Notes under the pieces: generated by a model
Seen by the model: the letters and a program-made list of their open reading frames with translations, nothing else
What the model was told of the DNA's origin: nothing
Database searches by the model: none
In this document: piece after piece, positions 59,293-64,000 of the stretch
Layout: every line of letters begins with the position of its first letter
Numbering within the stretch: the stretch's first letter is position 1
Translations under genes and position numbers: made by a program
Assembly (NCBI GenBank): GCA_027559495.1
Contig: JAMXSV010000023.1
Location: 2,066,988-2,130,987, forward strand
Length of the DNA: 64,000 nt
Direction: 5' to 3'
From: Aurifilum marmelostoma
Lineage: Eukaryota > Ascomycota > Sordariomycetes > Diaporthales > Cryphonectriaceae

Positions 59293-60322
59293 CTATCCCC
59301 CGCGCAGCCACACCTTGCCACCGACCGCAGGTCGGTCTTTCTTACGCTCATGTGCACTCCAGTATCTTCTGTGTGCCATACCGATCCGGTTTTGTTGCTT
59401 AAACTGCGTTATAACCATTGCCCGCCTTTCCGCTAATGAGAAATCTAACAGCGCGGACTGATCGCGGATTGACATGTTGGAGAGGCCGGCAGTGAGTGCT
59501 GAGTTGTGACGTGAGGAGCCTGGGGTTGGTTTTTGTGGCTCTACCGTCAACAGAGAAGGTCGCGACACGCTCCGGGTGGTTTCATGGGTACTAGCCTCTT
59601 CAAATGTGTTGTAATCGCTCGGAGAGAGTTTAGAGAGTGTACCGCACAGGGAGGCGTCGACGCCCAGCCGGGCACGCTTTGACTCAGTGAGAGGACTGAG
59701 ATAAGGTTTCTTCGGAGCCGATGCATGCCTATGAGACAATTTCTTGCCAGATGCAAGGCTGAGATTGCTATCACCGTGGGTCATCGGTGCTGTAATCCTT
59801 GATGGGTTGTCCCGTTGCTCGCCATCTGTTTCGTAAGACCGGCTACCACGACTCTCATAGAAGTCCCTCCACTCACTCGACTCCGTCTCAACGTCGATCC
59901 GACAATGTCCTTTCCCCATCATATGCTGCTGCACAGCCTGTACGTCGGCTCTCTGCGTGCCACAGGCCAAGCACTCATGGTCCGCGAAGATGACCACATG
60001 CATGTAGCCCAAGAGGGTCTCAATATCCACAGCCAGTATTGAAGTACCGTTATCGATCGATTCCGGGATGAAGAGCCCGTGGGCCTTTTTCATGTGCATA
60101 AGATTGGTCACGTAGGTAGATGAAACCTGCAAGCAGAACAGGCAGGCTGTCGGCGTGAAGTGGGCTGAATTCGTCTGGCCTTGGGCAGCTTGATCATTTG
60201 GGAAGGTGGTAGAAGTCGATCTGCATTATTAGTTTAGTAATGCAGAGCTGAAGGAAGCAGAGAGGGATATATCAAGTGCGGCAAGAAAATCCATACCTTG
60301 ACGAGCCCACCGAACGAGCCAT
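59293..60322 (-). CDS. REI1/TRI15-type C2H2 zinc-finger protein
   Basis: Exons 60322-60297 and 60220-59293 encode 317 residues. Exon 1 reads MARSVGSS. Two fingers resemble those of REI1: CLFCLQVSSTYVTNLMHMKK followed by AHGLFIPE, then CLACGTQRADVQAVQQHMMG followed by KGHCRID. The second half has low complexity and a basic C-terminal helix (SLAERRAMVITQFKQQNR). REI1 proteins release factors from cytoplasmic pre-60S ribosomes and have four fingers and over 400 residues; this one is shorter. The Fusarium TRI15 regulators share this finger type, so a transcription-factor role is also possible. No housekeeping neighbours; probably a paralogue. Confidence 0.72.
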
Positions 60323-61364
60323 TTTTGTGTCCGTGTTTTGAATCATGTGTGCGTCCTCCTGCACAGGGGCCGCAGAAAGACCTGTTGCTGTTGCCATAGT
60401 ATTGGCCCTGATGGAAGAAACTGCGATATGAGGATTGGTAAAGATTGAACTTGTCTTAAGAACTCCGCCTGGGATGGAGTGACTTCAACTGAACAGAATA
60501 AGAGAAGTAAATGCGTCAACAGCACTGACCTAATTAATTGCGTGTTGCAGCAAGACTGATGCAGTATCGACAGTACTTAGATGTGGTATATATTTATAAC
60601 TGTTCATCATTTCGTTATATCATTTCGGTCAGTTCTGGTAGTGCTTTGCGAAATGTGCATCATTTGAAGTAAACAATGAGATACTATGAATCATTGTGTA
60701 TAGAAAGTTAAGTTCCGCAAATCAAATCACGCTTGTAGTTCATTGTGCAAATTATATGCAGAGTGCCCACTAACACAAGATAACTTACTTTGCTCGGAAA
60801 ATGTTAGTGTAGGTCCATATTATAAATGGGGCCCAGCACTTGGCCAGGCATGAACTTGCTTTATTAGATATGAAAGGGCCTGCTACTATCAAGAGCACAG
60901 TAGGTTTGGAGGGAGAGTCTTGGAGAGAAATATTATTCAAAATGGACAATAGTTACTGCAAGCTGTGTATTAGAATTGTGACTTTCCTCTTGTGTGATTG
61001 GATTTGCTGTAGCAATTTGCTAAATCTTCTTACACACCCTGCTTGCATTGCAAAGCCATAACTTACTCTTACCGGGAATACTATACAGGTTTGTCTTAAG
61101 GCCAAAGTATTTGACATGGCAGAAGAATCACTGTCAGCCTGCGCTATAACAGGCATTTTAGCGTGAACATAGCAACTTGACGAGCTGTGTAGCCTTGTCA
61201 GTTTTGTTCCCAAGTATAAATGGTTTTAGAATCTATACATCTAAATATGCGGTATAACTAATATAAGATCAGAAAGCTGCGGCGCACAATCCGCGTCACT
61301 ATCAAGTCTGGTGCCCACAGCTTTGTCACCAATATTTCTCTCTTGCACATGAAAGAGCTGGTTT
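60323..61364. other. Intergenic, 1 kb
   Basis: AT-rich spacer upstream of the zinc-finger gene and downstream of the oxidase. No gene supported. Confidence 0.5.
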
Positions 61365-62732
61365 TCAGATTCTGGCAGTACTGGGACGCTTGATATCAGC
61401 AAACTCGGTGGTGTTGCCCAGCCGCCAGCTCACCTTATCACCCCACTCAGAAGCATTACCAGATTCGGGAGCTTTCCAGCGCCACCTTGCTATAGTCTGG
61501 CCTTCAGAGGAAGCTAGAAGCCCAGCAACCCACTCGCCTACGATGGGAAACATTTTGAAGCCATGGCCCGAGTCTCCTGACAGGATCAGGACGGACGAGT
61601 TCGTATCGGGGACATAGTCGACAATGAAGTTGGTGTCACTGGTGTCCGCAAACCAGCATAGAGACTTCTCAACAAATGGCCGGTTCGCCAGTGCCGGGAG
61701 CGTCTGACGCAGCAGCTCGCGCAGCCTGGTCTCGTCCTCAGGCGGCAGAAAGCCGGTAGACTGTTCCAGTGAGTCGGGAGGTTGGGAGACTCCTGTCTTG
61801 GGGTTAGTATTGACAAAGCCTCCGCCCATTGGGCATAGCTTCAGCAGGTTGGTCTTGGGGTCTGGCTCAAACAAGAAGCCGAGATCGCGAGCGTAGGTGA
61901 CGGGAAGACCACGGAGAGCTGACGTCTCCTCGTCCGTCAAGCGGATATGAGCCACAGACCAGGACTTGGCCACAACGGTCGCGCCGAGCTGGGGGACCAG
62001 CTGGGAGGCGGCTGCGCCGGCAGTGATGATCACCAGAGCCCCTGGATGGAATTTGCCATCCTTCGTCTTAACCCCGGTACTTGTCCTGCCTGCAGGGGTG
62101 TTCTCGTACACAACTTCGTCTACCGCCCCTCGTGCACCCAGAAAGAACCTGACGCCGCTGGCCTGTGTGATCCGGAAAACGGATCTTAGAGCATTGCTAG
62201 AGTGCGTATAGCCGTCGAACTTGTTGTAATAACCTTTCCATCCTGGAAGAGCTCCATTCAGCTGCCAAGACAGCCCCCGGATATCATTGGAATTATTGAT
62301 CCTGACGATGTGCCTTGCCATTATGGGGTTCTTCTCTGCCGCCGCCTGAAACCTCTGCAATGTCTCTACGGCTCGCCTCGGTGCCCTTCCCGAGACGCAA
62401 TGCAGATAGCCCGTGCGGTGGTAGTGCGGTGCAAATAGTGGCTGCGTCCATGCATTTGCGGCTTTCTGCGAGGCAATTGTGAGTTTGTGTAGAATTGGAC
62501 AGCTTCAGGACGTTCATCCTACCAGGGCCAAATGTGTGTAAAAGTCGTCCTCGTATTCGCACCGCATTATTTTATTGAGGTCATTGGCGGCAGACCAACG
62601 CGAGGGGATTTGCACATCCTTCTCAAAGACGGTGATGTTATTGTACCCAGCCCTCGATAGGTGAAGCGCCGTCGACAGGCCGAACGCGCCAGCGCCGATA
62701 ATAATAACGGGTTCGCTGTTTGAGATGCCCAT
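61365..62732 (-). CDS. FAD-dependent amine oxidase of the fructosyl-amino-acid oxidase / saccharopine oxidase family
   Basis: Exons 62732-62523 and 62465-61365 encode 436 residues, typical for the family. The start ATG gives MGISNSEPVIIIGAGAFGL, with the FAD loop G-x-G-x-x-G at residues 13-18. Further blocks: RCEYEDDFY, HYHRTGYLHC, the Cys in SLCWFADTSDTNFIVDYVP where relatives bind FAD covalently, and GDSGHGFKMFPIVG near the C-terminus. Members oxidise secondary amines (fructosyl amino acids, saccharopine, pipecolate or sarcosine), giving H2O2. The substrate is not determined here. No peroxisome signal is obvious at the end (TARI). The 57-base intron is GTAGGA...GCAG. Confidence 0.9.
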
Positions 62733-63749
62733 GTTGTGTTCGGCTATAGCCACTTTCAGATTGGAACACGATCTGCCAACTCATAGGAACTTATTAGGCC
62801 CCGAGATACAGATTTCACGCTGCTTTTGCGGTAAAAGGTATTCAGTTGTATATTACGGCGCGTTGAAGCAGCACTTCTGTGACGACGATGGGCTTTGCAA
62901 AATTATATGGAGCCTTCTATAAAGCCGAAACATCGGCTACGGCAAGGTGTTGATCCCGGCACTGACTTCGGGTTGCCTGCTTAAAGGCTGCGGGGCTGAG
63001 TGCCAAGTGGATACATGACTTCAAATATTATGGTGTACTGCGTCACAGTATGGTGAACCATGCGCGAACCTCGGAAGAAGACCGACATCGGGAGCAGAGC
63101 CGGTAAGCTGCGAACTGATAGCCACGGAACGTAGCATCCGGCAGAAACGTCGGGCAATTGCGTGCCGAGGAACGGCGGTGACTATGTAAAGAGAGCACTT
63201 ACTCTAATGAAACGCTAATTAATGAAGGCAGCTCTGAAAGAGAGTTGATCAAAAATAACTTCTAGCATAAGGTGGGCATGATTTCCATTTTGTCGAATAA
63301 ACTGCGTGCAGTGAGAAGACAATGCAACGTGTTTATGTACACCTGTTGGACTTAATGATACTAAAGAAGTAAGCACTGACTTAGTAGCGTTATTACCAAG
63401 TCATGTTTCATTGAAATATTGCTTTTTCCTTAGAGAATATTACTGTTTAGCATCCTAATAAACCAAGAAATAGTGCCTGGAACGAGAGCTTAAGTTGAAG
63501 CCACGCTGTAACAGTCTCACGCTGGGTAGAAGCTACACAATATCAACAACACATATTGCTTCTGGTTGCATTTGATTTCAAGCTGTCATGATCTCTATCT
63601 ATAAACAGACGATTTAGACCTGGAATGTTATGACCCATTCAACATACAGGTCACGAGAAAGAACCACGTCAACAAGTAGAGCAAGGAACGGCAGAAAAAG
63701 GACACCACAATTAGACAAAAGCACTACAGCTTACATAAGCAAGGGTGAG
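62733..63749. other. Intergenic, promoter side of the oxidase gene
   Basis: Carries the upstream region of the oxidase. A short frame at 62725-62922 is unsupported. Becomes AT-rich after about 63200. No gene. Confidence 0.5.
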
Positions 63750-64000
63750 GGTTATTAGATCTAAGAGGAGCGGCCACCGATCCACGACGATCTAGATCAG
63801 AAGGATCATTAAGACAATCTAGACAATCTAGGACAAGAAACATTATATATAACTATAGTTATTACTACTAGTAGATAGAACTTATATATAGCTCCTTAGT
63901 TATTAATCTAAGTATTTAATTATATATACTAAGTAGCCTTAAAGGCAGTAAATACTTGCATTGCTTATTAGGACTTATATAATTCTATTGTTATGAGCAC
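63750..64000. repeat. Very AT-rich right edge, possibly the border of a mutated repeat
   Basis: The sequence is rich in TA, AT and TATATA steps (TATATAACTATAGTTATTAC and similar). A near-tandem GACAATCTAGACAATCTAGG lies at about 63813-63832. This resembles the edges of RIP-mutated transposons in filamentous fungi. The element itself is outside the window, so its type cannot be given. Confidence 0.4.

Noticed and set aside
1..64000. tRNA genes, rRNA, CRISPR arrays, bacterial-type operons
   Set aside because: No B-box-like GGTTCGAATCC with a matching cloverleaf was found by eye, no repeat-spacer arrays, and gene structure is eukaryotic. A tRNA with introns could still be missed.

Overview
The window reads as nuclear DNA of a filamentous ascomycete (Pezizomycotina). 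Most genes carry short introns of about 50-80 bases with GT..AG borders and CTRAC-like branch points. The proteins are fungal families: SET9, RPB9, WW-parvulin PIN1, mitochondrial uL14, Dal5-type transporters, fungal rhodopsin-domain proteins. I could not fix the genus. There are no operons; all gene structures are my own splice predictions, checked for reading frame.

Layout. 1-5.7 kb: the 3' end of a catechol O-methyltransferase, a fatty acyl-CoA-reductase-like gene with one in-frame TAG, and an eleven-exon Dal5-family transporter. 5.7-9.7 kb: no gene I can support. 9.7-25.1 kb: an intact, mostly housekeeping block holding a PAF-acetylhydrolase-like lipase, histone H4K20 methyltransferase SET9, mitoribosomal uL14m, RNA polymerase subunit RPB9, prolyl isomerase PIN1 and an LrgA-LrgB (PLGG1-like) membrane protein. 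25.1-29.4 kb: empty. 29.4-31.2 kb: a coiled-coil protein resembling augmin subunit HAUS3. 31.5-32.8 kb: an AT-rich relic of what looks like an ankyrin-repeat gene. 33-46 kb: accessory metabolism: CocE/NonD hydrolase, SDR, purple acid phosphatase (frameshifted), RbsD/FucU mutarotase, rhodopsin-domain protein (two frameshifts), second SDR. 46.8-48.3 kb: an indoleamine 2,3-dioxygenase pseudogene. 51.4-53.1 kb: an intact secreted type-B carboxylesterase. 56.7-57.8 kb: a wax-synthase-like acyltransferase pseudogene. 59.3-62.7 kb: a REI1/TRI15-type zinc-finger gene and a FAOX-like amine oxidase. The last 250 bases are strongly AT-rich.

Two patterns stand out. First, disabled genes lie in the accessory flanks (FAR, phosphatase, rhodopsin, IDO, acyltransferase, ankyrin relic), while the 9.7-25 kb and 29-31 kb genes are intact. 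Some lesions are 1-base indels at or near short runs and could be assembly errors; others are stop codons and cannot all be. Second, the RPB9 locus carries unexplained open reading: a 96-codon acidic ORF with a Cys cluster lies inside its 643-base intron, and 122 codons stay open in frame after its stop codon. That is my best candidate for something undescribed. The genes do not form an obvious single pathway.
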